From assembly GCA_937894335.1 (NCBI GenBank), contig CALCRU010000030.1, positions 1-19,744 of the forward strand: a DNA stretch of 19,744 nt, written 5' to 3'. Within the stretch, counting starts at the first letter, position 1. The number at the start of each line of letters is the position of its first letter. Positions 1-8,600 of the stretch are shown here, in pieces. The notes under the pieces are model-generated. The model was not told the origin of the DNA. It saw only the letters and a program-made list of their open reading frames with translations, and searched no databases. The position numbers and the translations under genes are program-made. This stretch comes from an uncultured Treponema sp. (GTDB lineage: Bacteria; Spirochaetota; Spirochaetia; Treponematales; Treponemataceae).

Positions 1-55
1 AAAGGGTAAGAATTTGACGCACCATCCTTGGTGCTTCACTTCTTACTCTTTTTTT
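1..55 (+). terminator. Stem-loop with T-tract, copy 1 of a duplicated element
   Basis: AAAGGGTAAGAA (1-12) pairs with TTCTTACTCTTT (40-51) with a single G-T wobble. Nested inside is a perfect hairpin, GCACCA (19-24) with TGGTGC (29-34) around a TCCT loop. A run of seven T (49-55) follows. This fits a rho-independent terminator for a rightward gene lying left of the window, which cannot be seen. The first 26 bases recur at 78-103. Confidence 0.6.
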
Positions 56-77
56 GCATTGCGAAAACTCGCTTACC

Positions 78-126
78 AAAGGGTAAGAAACTGACGCACC
101 ATCATGCTCTTTTCTTACTCCTTTTT
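78..126 (+). terminator. Stem-loop copy 2, overlapping the DUF4349 stop codon
   Basis: Bases 78-103 repeat 1-26 with 24 of 26 identical. The left arm AAAGGGTAAGAA (78-89) pairs with TTCTTACTCCTTT (112-124) with one bulged base, and a T-rich tail follows. The inner GCACCA/TGGTGC hairpin of copy 1 has decayed here. The right arm contains the stop codon (115-117) and last codons of the minus-strand lipoprotein gene, so this copy lies at a convergent gene end. Confidence 0.45.
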
Positions 127-1053
127 GTTGCCGCTTACTTTTGCAAACAGCTTTTTTACAAGACCAATCTTTCCAAAGCATAGCCACCAGAGTAGGGCGG
201 CAAGAAGAACAAGTGGTATGCCGAATGCTGCAATGTAGAGAATAGCAATGAGCAGGTGGGAGAGGAAGGAAACTGTATTTCCCAAGAACTCCCTAAAGTC
301 TGCACCTGTGTCTGGAAGTATGAATCCCTCTTCAGTCTGATTTTGTGGAAGACTTGCGTCTATGCTAAGCGTGGAATATGTAATCTGAGAGGAAAGCCTC
401 TTCATCTGTCCTTCTGCAATTTCCAACTCGGTAGTTACTGAATTAAGCTTGTCCTCAACTTCAAGGATTTCCTTCATGTCCTTAGTTTCCTTAAGGTGCT
501 GCTCCAGCCGTTCAAGAAGGGCCTTTCTTGCCGAAATCCGTGCCTCTATGTCGTAGTATTGTTCAGTAACATCTTCTGACGAAACAGACTTCTGCCTTAT
601 TTTTCCCAAACTTCCTGTTGTAGAAAGTGCCTCATCAAATCGTTCTGCGGGGATGCGCACCGTAAGATGAATCCAAGAAGAGTATTCTTCGGAAGACTCA
701 ATGTATCCTCCGTAGGCTTTTACGGTTTCTTCCACTGCAGCCCTTGTGTCAGACAGGCTCTGCACTTCAAGGCTTATATTTCCCCTGCGGATAAGTTTTC
801 TGTCTGTGGAACTTACTTCTTTTGTGCCCTTGGTAGAGGAGCGGTTTCCAAAGTTTGCCATGTCGGAATAAACTTCAATCTCTTCTGCATCCATCGTAAA
901 GTTTTCGCTGTAGGTATTTTGTGTCGCCATGCTAGCAGATTTTGCCGAATGTTTTTCACCGCAACCTGTAAATGCAAATGTAAAAATAAAAGCCGGTATT
1001 ACTGCCAGTGCCAGTGGATTCCATCTCCTAGGGGAGATTTTCTTTGCTTTCAT
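115..1053 (-). CDS. DUF4349-domain lipoprotein
   Basis: Predicted 312-residue envelope protein. Residues 1-31 hold a basic n-region, a hydrophobic stretch and a lipobox-like F-T-G-C ending at Cys31, acceptable under the relaxed spirochete lipobox. Residues about 85-235 match the DUF4349 pattern: an RRGNISLEV-type strand, a YGGYIESSEE segment, a VRIPAERF segment, and a central coiled coil of about 45 residues rich in Glu, Lys and Leu. A transmembrane helix lies at about 265-292, followed by a basic tail. The start is supported by AGAGG 8 nt upstream of the ATG. An extended -10 box (TGGTATATT, minus strand, 1076-1084) could supply a promoter, though the PHP gene ends only 54 bp upstream and co-transcription is possible. 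The family's function is unknown; an envelope or membrane-stress role would be a guess. Confidence 0.85.
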   Translation of the reverse strand: MKAKKISPRRWNPLALAVIPAFIFTFAFTGCGEKHSAKSASMATQNTYSENFTMDAEEIEVYSDMANFGNRSSTKGTKEVSSTDRKLIRRGNISLEVQSLSDTRAAVEETVKAYGGYIESSEEYSSWIHLTVRIPAERFDEALSTTGSLGKIRQKSVSSEDVTEQYYDIEARISARKALLERLEQHLKETKDMKEILEVEDKLNSVTTELEIAEGQMKRLSSQITYSTLSIDASLPQNQTEEGFILPDTGADFREFLGNTVSFLSHLLIAILYIAAFGIPLVLLAALLWWLCFGKIGLVKKLFAKVSGNKKE

Positions 1054-1107
1054 TTAAGTACCTCTTGTAAGTTAAAATATACCATCAGCCTGTAAGGTTA
1101 CAGTCTT

Positions 1108-1971
1108 CTAGCAGTGCAATGCCCTGTATGCTTCTAGATTGGGCAGCAGTTCCTCGTAGTAAAAGCGGTCATCAATTTTTCTGTCGCCTGCGGTTATTCC
1201 TATGTGCCTGTCTTTTCTTACCGCTTCTCCGTGATAGTCGCTTCCTGCAGTTGCAAACATGCCCAGTTTGTGGGCAAGGGCTTCTAGTCGTTCCGCCTCT
1301 GAACTTCTTGCTCCGGGATGGTAAGCCTCAAGTCCTCTTACGCCCCTGTCTCTTATGCCTGTCATGGTTTCTTCCATCTTGCCCCAGGAAACATAAATTG
1401 AAAGGGGATGAGCCTGCACTGGAATTCCACCTGAAGTCTGTATGGCGTGTACGGCCTCTTCCAAATCCGCAGAAACCCTATCCACATAGCAGGGCCTTCC
1501 CTTTGCAAAAAATCTGTCAAATGCAGACTGACGGGTTTTTACAAGGCCTTTTTCTTCCAGCACAGCCGCAAAGTGGGGGCGTCCTATGTTTTCGGTACCG
1601 AACCTTTCCCTTACTTCTTCAAAACTGATGTCCAGTCCTTCATCCCTAAGCTTTTGCGCCATCTTTTCGTTTCTTTCTCGTCTTGCTTTTGCCAGAAAGT
1701 CTATAAGTCTGGTAAGTTCCGGCGAGGTGTGGGTAAGTCCCAGTCCTAGAAGATGAAATTCGCCTGTTGGCCACTGTACGGTAATTTCAATTCCGCCTAC
1801 AAAAATTATGTTCTTGTGTTCAGCTTCTTCTCTTGCCTCTTCCATGCCGCCCGTAGTGTCGTGGTCGGTAAGTGCAAGGACAGAAATACCCTTGTCGGCT
1901 GCATGGCGTATTAAATCCGCAGGTGAAAAAACTCCGTCGGATGCTGTAGAATGTGTGTGCAGATCAATCAT
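1108..1971 (-). CDS. PHP-domain phosphoesterase (YciV/TrpH-like)
   Basis: 287-residue metal-dependent phosphoesterase of the PHP superfamily. Visible metal-site motifs are H5-T-H7 and D12, D36-H37-D38, E62, a GRPH motif ending at H133, H188 in an AHP motif, H218, and D245/H247 in GSDYHG. Characterised relatives (E. coli YciV/RNase AM, Chromobacterium TrpH-like enzymes) hydrolyse 3',5'-bisphosphonucleotides or degrade short RNA 5'-to-3'. The exact substrate here is inferred only at family level. The ATG at 1971 gives the canonical MIDLHTHS N-terminus. No Shine-Dalgarno precedes it, but an extended -10 (TGCTATAGT) ends 8 nt upstream, so the mRNA may be leaderless. The gene diverges from the CNB regulator and is followed on the same strand by the DUF4349 gene. 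Confidence 0.9.
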   Translation of the reverse strand: MIDLHTHSTASDGVFSPADLIRHAADKGISVLALTDHDTTGGMEEAREEAEHKNIIFVGGIEITVQWPTGEFHLLGLGLTHTSPELTRLIDFLAKARRERNEKMAQKLRDEGLDISFEEVRERFGTENIGRPHFAAVLEEKGLVKTRQSAFDRFFAKGRPCYVDRVSADLEEAVHAIQTSGGIPVQAHPLSIYVSWGKMEETMTGIRDRGVRGLEAYHPGARSSEAERLEALAHKLGMFATAGSDYHGEAVRKDRHIGITAGDRKIDDRFYYEELLPNLEAYRALHC

Positions 1972-1979
1972 AGGAATTT

Positions 1980-1988
1980 ACTATAGCA
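1980..1988 (-). promoter_or_regulatory. Extended -10 promoter of the PHP gene
   Basis: Minus strand reads TGCTATAGT, a TG-n extended -10 with a TATAGT hexamer. It ends 8 nt before the ATG, which places the predicted transcription start within a few bases of the start codon. No good -35 lies at 16-18 bp. Confidence 0.5.
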
Positions 1989-2003
1989 CAAAGTTAAAAA
2001 ATA

Positions 2004-2012
2004 TGATACAAT
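2004..2012 (+). promoter_or_regulatory. Extended -10 promoter of the CNB regulator
   Basis: TGATACAAT matches an extended -10 (TG-n-TACAAT) about 50 bp before the ATG at 2063. No clear -35 is seen. A GGGAG ribosome-binding site at 2050-2054 lies 8 nt before the start. Confidence 0.45.
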
Positions 2013-2062
2013 ATAGTTAGATTTGTGCCGATAATCGTAGCAAACTAATGGGAGTTTGAATT

Positions 2063-3331
2063 ATGCCAAAGGTTGTTTCATATACTAAAGGTTCTATCAT
2101 TTACTTTGAAGGCGATAAAGACGAACGCATTTTTATTCTGCAGAAGGGAACCCTTATTCTTTCCAGCAAGGACATCGAATCCGGTGCAACTCTTACCGAG
2201 CAGATAAAGACTGGTGAATTTTTTGGCGTAAAGAGCGCATTGGGACACTTTCCCCGTGAAGAAACAGCAACAGTCCTTACCGACACATCCGTCATTTCTA
2301 TGGGCGTTGCTGAATTTGAACAAATCTTCAGCAAGAACGAGCAGGTTATCCTTAAGATGCTCCGCGTTTTCTCAGGTCAGTTGCGTCAGATTCACAAAAA
2401 GACAGAAGCCGTCATGAACGATGCCTTTAACTTTTCAAACCCCGAAACAGGAATGTATGATGTTGCCCGTTGCTTTTTCGAAGCTGAAGAATACCGTTCC
2501 TGCGTGGATGTCTGCAATAAGTTTCTTGCCAGATTTCCAGCTTCACAGCAGTTGGGTGATGTGGAAAAACTTCTTAAAGATGCTTCCGTCCACAATGACC
2601 GTCAGAATAAAAATGCCGCAGTTTCAGATTCTTCCGAACCAAAGGCAGTTTCTAGCAATGCGCTCCGCATGTTCGATCTTCCTACATTCAAACGCTTTGC
2701 AAAAACTTACGAGCCTGGTCAGGTAATCATCAGCGAATACGAACCAGGTGACTGCTTCTATCTTATTCAGGCCGGAGAAGTTCAGCTTGTAAAGTGTGTA
2801 AATGGTTCAAACAAAAATCTTGACATTTTGCGCCCTGGCGAATTCTTCGGAGAAATGGCAATCCTTGACGACTCTCCACGAAGCGCAACCTGTCTTGCAA
2901 AAACCACAGTTGAATGCCTTGAGTTTAATAAGGAAAACTTCCGCCTTCTGGTAACGGGAAATCCGCAGATTGCACTTATTCTTCTTAAACTCTTCTGCAA
3001 GCGCATTTACGACCAGAAGCGCCGCTTCCGTATTCTGCTTATCAAAGACAAGAATGCCCGCATTGCCGATGTGTTCTGCATGTTTGCCGAAATGAACGGT
3101 GGTTCTACAGGTGGAGCCGAAGTTGCACTGCGCAAGTTCAACACCACAATTTCTGATGTTGCTCACTGGGCAGGACTTTCAGTAGAAGAATGCCGCGATG
3201 AACTAAGCAAATTCTCTGAGCGAAGAAAAATTGCAATTTACGATACTTACATTGTTGTTAACAACATAAATGACATGCGCCGCCTTGTAGACACCTACTA
3301 TTCAATCCACGAAATGGACAAGCGCATATAA
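2063..3331 (+). CDS. Tandem cyclic-nucleotide-binding Crp/Fnr-like regulator
   Basis: 422 residues with this architecture: N-terminal CNB fold (about 5-115), a TPR-like helical hairpin (about 128-175), a Ser/Asn-rich linker (176-200), second CNB fold (about 203-320) and a winged-HTH-like tail (about 330-412). The second CNB has an intact phosphate-binding cassette: F262-G263-E264 through R273-S-A275. In the first cassette the glutamate position is Val56 (FGV), although R65 remains, so it is probably not a normal cAMP/cGMP site. The tail around residues 361-395 (TTISDVAHWAGLSVEE, then a short wing) resembles the Crp HTH, but its DNA-binding ability is unproven. Ordinary Crp has one CNB domain and about 210 residues, so this protein is double length. 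The start follows GGGAG at 8 nt. The gene stands alone and ends at a strong terminator. Confidence 0.88.
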   Translation: MPKVVSYTKGSIIYFEGDKDERIFILQKGTLILSSKDIESGATLTEQIKTGEFFGVKSALGHFPREETATVLTDTSVISMGVAEFEQIFSKNEQVILKMLRVFSGQLRQIHKKTEAVMNDAFNFSNPETGMYDVARCFFEAEEYRSCVDVCNKFLARFPASQQLGDVEKLLKDASVHNDRQNKNAAVSDSSEPKAVSSNALRMFDLPTFKRFAKTYEPGQVIISEYEPGDCFYLIQAGEVQLVKCVNGSNKNLDILRPGEFFGEMAILDDSPRSATCLAKTTVECLEFNKENFRLLVTGNPQIALILLKLFCKRIYDQKRRFRILLIKDKNARIADVFCMFAEMNGGSTGGAEVALRKFNTTISDVAHWAGLSVEECRDELSKFSERRKIAIYDTYIVVNNINDMRRLVDTYYSIHEMDKRI

Positions 3332-3353
3332 AAAAAAATCTATGGGATTATGT

Positions 3354-3397
3354 ATGCCTGTTCTAAGACTTGTGTTTTGGAACAGGCATTTTTTTTT
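3354..3397 (+). terminator. Intrinsic terminator after the CNB regulator
   Basis: A 10-bp perfect stem, ATGCCTGTTC (3354-3363) with GAACAGGCAT (3380-3389), has a 16-nt loop and runs directly into a T-tract to 3397. It lies 23 bp past the stop codon. The convergent thioesterase gene ends inside the T-tract (stop at 3396-3398), so the hairpin may serve both directions, but the minus-strand T-tract is further from the stem. Confidence 0.9.
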
Positions 3398-4157
3398 ATG
3401 CCTTGTAGAAAAGTTCGCAGTCAAAGCTTGTTTCTTTTCCCCGTTTTCCTACAACGCTTATCTTGTGGGCTTCCTCGTCATGGTATGCGTATACGCTTAA
3501 AGTGTCTCCTAAAAGGGCTTCCCTTGCATAGTTGAGCCTGTAGTCCGTAAAGTCTAAAAGCTGCCATTCTGCCGGAAGACTGTCCATTACGAATGCTCCG
3601 TAGCGAGCGTTATTTACATGTCCGTTGCAGTCTATGTCAGTAAAGAGAACTTTTCGTTCCGCAACAAGCTGGGCCTCTTTGGGAATTGAAATGCGTCCTG
3701 GTTCAAGACAGTCGTGCACTTCGGTACGGTCTGTTGGCTTTCTAAGAGTAAATTCTTTTATGGGAATAAGCTTCCGTTCCTTAGGTTCAACTAAAAGCCA
3801 TGTGCTCATTCCGCTTACAAGTTTTGTTCCGTCTTCAGAAGTAATTTCGTACGCCCTGCGGAATTGAAACACTTCTGACTTTTCTTCCCATGTGTGAATT
3901 GTAATGCGTTCGTTTTCAAGAGGCATTCTGTGGACCCTAAAGGAAACTCTGCTTACAAGAATTGCACAATTATTCTGCAGAAGTACTTCTCTGTCCATGC
4001 CCCTCTGTGCAAAGTCTTCTACCGCACAGTCCGATGTAAGTTTTAAAAGTTCGTAAAAACTGAGTTTTTTATTTACATTGCACTGACTAAAGTAAATAGT
4101 CGTTTCGCTGTGGAACTCGTTTGTTCCCTCGTCATGCCACTGTCTGTATTCTTTCAT
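3396..4157 (-). CDS. Acyl-ACP thioesterase (FatA/FatB family)
   Basis: About 253 residues of a double hot-dog thioesterase that releases free fatty acids from acyl-ACP in the cytoplasm. The second hot-dog carries the family signature DIDCNGHVNNARY, with the conserved Asp, Asn and His of the active-site region. The first hot-dog begins near TTIYFSQCNVNKKLSFYELL. The frame is open to an ATG at 4199 (14 extra residues, weakly preceded by AAGAG). I prefer the ATG at 4157, which gives a family-like length and sits 6 nt after an extended -10 (TGCTACACT). The gene follows tolC on the same strand by 63 bp, or 21 bp if the longer start is used, so it may also be read from the sod operon. Chain-length specificity cannot be told. 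Confidence 0.85.
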   Translation of the reverse strand: MKEYRQWHDEGTNEFHSETTIYFSQCNVNKKLSFYELLKLTSDCAVEDFAQRGMDREVLLQNNCAILVSRVSFRVHRMPLENERITIHTWEEKSEVFQFRRAYEITSEDGTKLVSGMSTWLLVEPKERKLIPIKEFTLRKPTDRTEVHDCLEPGRISIPKEAQLVAERKVLFTDIDCNGHVNNARYGAFVMDSLPAEWQLLDFTDYRLNYAREALLGDTLSVYAYHDEEAHKISVVGKRGKETSFDCELFYKA

Positions 4158-4163
4158 GTCTTT

Positions 4164-4172
4164 AGTGTAGCA
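4164..4172 (-). promoter_or_regulatory. Possible extended -10 for the thioesterase gene
   Basis: Minus strand reads TGCTACACT, an extended -10 ending 6 nt before the ATG at 4157 and preceded by an A-rich stretch. If used, the transcript would begin at or next to the start codon. It lies inside the open frame of the longer start, so the two readings compete. Confidence 0.35.
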
Positions 4173-4220
4173 TTTTTTTTTCATTAAGTACAGAAGCATG
4201 AAACTCTTAGCATGCAGTCT

Positions 4221-5654
4221 TCATTCAGAAAGATATCGTATGGTGTATGCTGCTGTTGACCGCTTAAGGCTTTCCTGCACAAGTCCGATTCTTTCGTTGC
4301 ACCAGTCTATTTTTGCAAGAAGCACATCGCTTTCGGCACTGTATCCGCTTTTGTACATAAGTTCCTGCTGTTCAACTTTAAGCAGTGCGGTTTCTATTTT
4401 AAGCTCCTGATATTCCATGCGCATGGTGCACACATCAACCGTGTTCCACTGGGATTCCAAAGTGTGTCTTATCTGGTCACGGGCATCGTCTGTGTCAATT
4501 TGTGCCGACCTTTCTTCGCTAAGCCTGCGAGAAACATCTCTTACCCGTCTGCCTCCGTCCCATACTGTCGTGCTTATGCCCAAGGTAAGGTTAAGTGAAT
4601 AGTCGTCCGCATCCTGCCAACCTTCCTCAAAAAAAGGAAACTTTGAACCCGAATAGCTTAGCGAAAGTTGCAGTGCAATGTCAGGCTTCCAGTTAACGCT
4701 TCCCTTTGCAATTTTTACTGCAATTTCTCTAACTGCCTCTGTCTGCAAAAGAAGCCTCATGGTGTCAGAGTCGCCAAAAAGAGCCTTTTCCAAAACCGCT
4801 GCTCTGTCCTGATTAATTATGCGAAGAATTTCGTCGTCGCTTACTGTAAACCGTATGTTTTCTAAAGTAAGGTCCTGAATTCTTGTAAGAGACTGAAGTT
4901 CCAAAAGTTGTGAAGAAACTTCTTCCTTTACATTCTGTTCAGTAATCTCAATCTGCTTTGCCTGCATTTTTGCGTCTAGAACTTCCTGATGAACCATCAT
5001 TCCATTTTTTTCTGCAAGTTCGGTAAAGGAAACAAGTTGACTGGCATATTCCTTTTCTTCTTCAAGTATTAAAAGAATCTGCTTAAGGTAATGCAGTGCG
5101 CACAGTCTGGTTTCCAATTCCGTTTCTAGCTGATGTTCAGTTCCCTCTAGCTGTATTCTTCGTGCTTCTGAAATTCCCTGATACAGTTTGATTGAGTTTG
5201 CAATTTTACCCCATGTAAAAATCGGCTGTTGAAGAGAAAGCCCAAAGTTGTACAGGGTGTGGTCAAGCTCTTCGTCTATGGTCAGACTCTTGTCGCTTGC
5301 AGAAGGCCTTGTGGACTGCTCTGCTATTACTGGCCAGTCGATTGCATCAATTATTTCATCAGAATCAATGGTGTAGTTTACCGACGGAGGATTGAACATG
5401 TAGTTGCCCGCTGCCGTCGCACTTACCGTAGGTCCCAATGTCCACCATGCATCAGTAAGATCAAGTGTGCTGCGATAGTATTCTTCCCCTTGTTTGCGTA
5501 TGTCTGTGTTGTTTGCATAGAGGGCCGCCCTTAAGTCTTCCAGAGTGTATGTTTTTTCTTCTTCTTCTTCCATAGAAAATGCGGAACCTGAGCCTGTTAC
5601 AAGAAGAATTGCAAAAGTTGCAAGGAAAATCATGTTCTTTCTACTTTTGCACAT
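4221..5654 (-). CDS. TolC-family outer-membrane efflux protein
   Basis: 477 residues. A Sec signal peptide occupies about residues 1-27, with a basic start, a MIFLATFAILLVTG-type core and a small-residue cleavage region, then a Glu-rich mature N-terminus and YTLEDLRAALYANN, the usual opening of OEP repeats. Two long helical repeats follow (about 150-290 and 310-475), typical of the trimeric periplasmic tunnel. It should form the outer-membrane exit duct for the RND pump encoded just upstream. The ATG at 5654 follows GAGGAGG at 6 nt and overlaps the last 14 nt of the pump gene, indicating translational coupling. It lacks the Cys of lipoprotein OEPs such as OprM. Confidence 0.9.
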   Translation of the reverse strand: MCKSRKNMIFLATFAILLVTGSGSAFSMEEEEEKTYTLEDLRAALYANNTDIRKQGEEYYRSTLDLTDAWWTLGPTVSATAAGNYMFNPPSVNYTIDSDEIIDAIDWPVIAEQSTRPSASDKSLTIDEELDHTLYNFGLSLQQPIFTWGKIANSIKLYQGISEARRIQLEGTEHQLETELETRLCALHYLKQILLILEEEKEYASQLVSFTELAEKNGMMVHQEVLDAKMQAKQIEITEQNVKEEVSSQLLELQSLTRIQDLTLENIRFTVSDDEILRIINQDRAAVLEKALFGDSDTMRLLLQTEAVREIAVKIAKGSVNWKPDIALQLSLSYSGSKFPFFEEGWQDADDYSLNLTLGISTTVWDGGRRVRDVSRRLSEERSAQIDTDDARDQIRHTLESQWNTVDVCTMRMEYQELKIETALLKVEQQELMYKSGYSAESDVLLAKIDWCNERIGLVQESLKRSTAAYTIRYLSE

Positions 5655-8600
5655 GGCTTGCCTCCTCGTGTTTGTCGTGCCTCTTCCTTAGTTTTGGATG
5701 CAGTGCGCTTCTAAGTTCACTCATGTAGTAGAGCAGAGGAATTAGTACAAGTGTAATGAGCGTAGAAGTTAAAAGTCCGCCTACAATGGCCTGTCCCATA
5801 GGGGCATAAATTTCTGCACCTTCGCCTCGTGCAAGTGCCATGGGAATGTCTCCCAGAAGGGTAGTTAGTGTGGTAATTAGAATGGGCCTTATGCGGCTTG
5901 AGGCACCTTCTGTAACGCATTCTCGCAGAAGTTTTTCTTCTTCTTCTGCCGTTAAAATTATGTGCCACTCGCCGTCTCTGTCCTTGCTTCCTCTTGCCAT
6001 TGCAATGTCTGTTCGCTTGCTTGCACGGATCTGGTTAATGTAATCCACAAGAATGATTCCGTTGTTTACTACCACTCCACCCAAAGAAATTATTCCTAGC
6101 ATGGCAAGAAGATTCATTGTTGAGCCGAACATTAAAAGTCCTGCTACTACTCCAATAAAGCAGAAGGGAATTGTTACCATAATCAGAAGAGGCTGCTTAA
6201 ATTTTTCAAACTGAAGAACCATTACAGTGTACACAAGAAAAAGCGCAATAAGAAGAGCCGTAAGCATTGGACCAATCATGTCAGAAACCAGAGCAACAAT
6301 TCCTCCAGACTTGCTGCTTACACCTTGGGGGAGCGGATGACTTGCAATGTATTCGTTTACTCTCCTAGAAACATCGGCAGTGTTTTCGCTTACAAGAGAT
6401 GCAGAAACAGTAATTGTCTTTGCCCGGTCGGAATGATTTATTTGCGAAACGCTTTTTTCTACCCTCACATCAGAAAGTGAGGCAAAAGAAACTGTCTGTC
6501 CCCTTTCGGTTACTATGTGTATGTTTGCAATGTCGTCCTTTGTTACAGGACGGTCTGTAATGTCTGATGAAATGTGAATGTTGTACCGTTCTCCAGTTTC
6601 TTCATCCTTGTAGCGTCCAGAGTCCATTCCCTGAAAAAGAATTGCAGAAGTAATTCCGGCCTCGTAAGCGGTAAGTCCAAGAGAACTTAAATACTCATGG
6701 GCCATGTCTATAACCATTGTTGTAGTGTCAAAGTCTGTATCTAGTTTTGCATTAACTACATCAGGGTCTGTAAGAAGATAGTCTCGTATTCTGGAAGCAG
6801 TTTCGTAAAGTGTTTCCATGTCTTCAGAAATCAGAGTAAGTCCGTATCCACCTCCACCAGAAACATATCCTACAAGGCGGTCAAAACCTCCGTTTTCTAT
6901 GTTGACTGTTGCATCTGGAATTGACGCTGACCAAATCTGCTGCATTTGAAGCATTATGTCGTGAACATCTCTCTTTCTTTCTGCAACAGGAACAAGAACC
7001 ACATGGGCGTATGCAGATTCAGGTGCGCTAAGGGTAAGAACGCCCCTGTTGTTGTTGCGTCCTTCGTAAAATACAACAGCCTGAATTTCTGGCACATACT
7101 GATACAGAAGTTTTTCGGCATATGAAAGTTTTTTCTTTGTCTGCTCAAGAGTCGTTCCTATGGGAAAGTCTATGGAAAGATAAAAGTCTCCCGAGTCGGT
7201 TGAGGGAATGAATGCAAGACCAAGCCTTGTAGCTGTAAAGGCAGAAAATGCAAGAATCGCAACTGCAACCAGTATTACAAAAAATCTGTTGTCCAAGGCA
7301 GTGTTAAGAATCCGCCTGTATACGGACTCAAATTTATTCATGAAAATGTCAAAGCGTCTTGGCTTTGTTTTTAGTTTTGGTCCACTTTCAGAAAGCAGAA
7401 GTTTTAAAAGATAAGGCACAACAATAACAGCAACAAGGAATGAGGCAAAAATTGCCATGATGATTGTGATTGCAACCGCATGAAGAATTTTTCCAATAAG
7501 ACCAGTAAGCAGTGCAATGGGAATAAAGACGACTATTGTGGTGGCAGCACTTGCAAAAATGGAAAGTGCAACTTCATCCCATCCGCGGTAAATAGCCTGA
7601 TTCACTGTGTAGTGCATTAATCCTGTTTCGGGATTTCGCATGCTGTAGTAGCGGTAAATCTGTTCAAGCATTACTGTGGAACCGTCTACAACCATTCCCA
7701 AAGAAATGACAAGACCAGAAAGACTCATCAAGTTGATTGTAATGTTAAAGAGCTTTAGTCCGATGAATGTAAACAGAATGCATAGTGGAATTGAAATGCC
7801 TATTGTAACTGTGGCACGCCAGTCTGCCATAAAAAGCAAAATGACAAGAACTGCAAACAGAATGCCCAAAAGTCCAGACTGGATTACAGTCCTGAGTGAA
7901 GCAGACACCTGCCTGCTGTCGTCAGAAATAATGTTAAAGTGAACGGCTCCACCTGTTTCCTTTTCGCATTGGGCAAGAACTTTTTTTACGGCCTTTACAA
8001 TTTTTACGGAATCACCGTCAGAGCGTTTTGTAATGCTTACCAGAATGAGAGGATTTGTTCCGTCTGTAACCGAATAGTCTTCTTGGCGATACGAAAGAGA
8101 AATGTCTGCCACATCTTCTAGATGAATGATTGAAGTTCCGTCTGCAAGTCCTACTGGAAGATTTTTTATGTCATCGATTGAAGAAAATCCTCCAGCATAA
8201 CGCACGCTGATTGTCCTGTTTGAATAGTCTGCGCTTCCCAAAGGAAGGGTTACATTTCCGTAGGTAAGCGACTGATACACTGTTGCAACAGATATTCCCT
8301 TTGCCGCAAGTTCATCGGTGCGGAGTTTTATGGAAAGTTCCAGTTCTTTTCCGCCTTCAACCTCAACTTCCGAAACTCCGTCTATCTGGGTAATGCGAGG
8401 TGTAAGTTCATTCTTTATGTAGTCTGTGGTTCGGGCATTATCCATTCCTGCTTCTACACTGAATGCAATGATTGGCATCATGGACATGCCACCTACAAGA
8501 GCGCGTGGTTCACCCTGCAGACCGTCTGGTAAATCTGCAGACAGTTCCGAAATTCTGTTTCTAAGTTCTTCAAGCTGGTCGTAGGCATCGTAACCGTCGG

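Noticed and set aside
115..1053. Tat signal in the DUF4349 protein because of its RR pair
   Set aside because: The residues after RR do not fit the FLK-type Tat motif, and the lipobox-like FTGC explains export better.
667..1095. 142-codon plus-strand frame opposite the DUF4349 gene
   Set aside because: Cys- and Phe-rich shadow of the reverse complement; the minus-strand gene has a clear family match and start signals.
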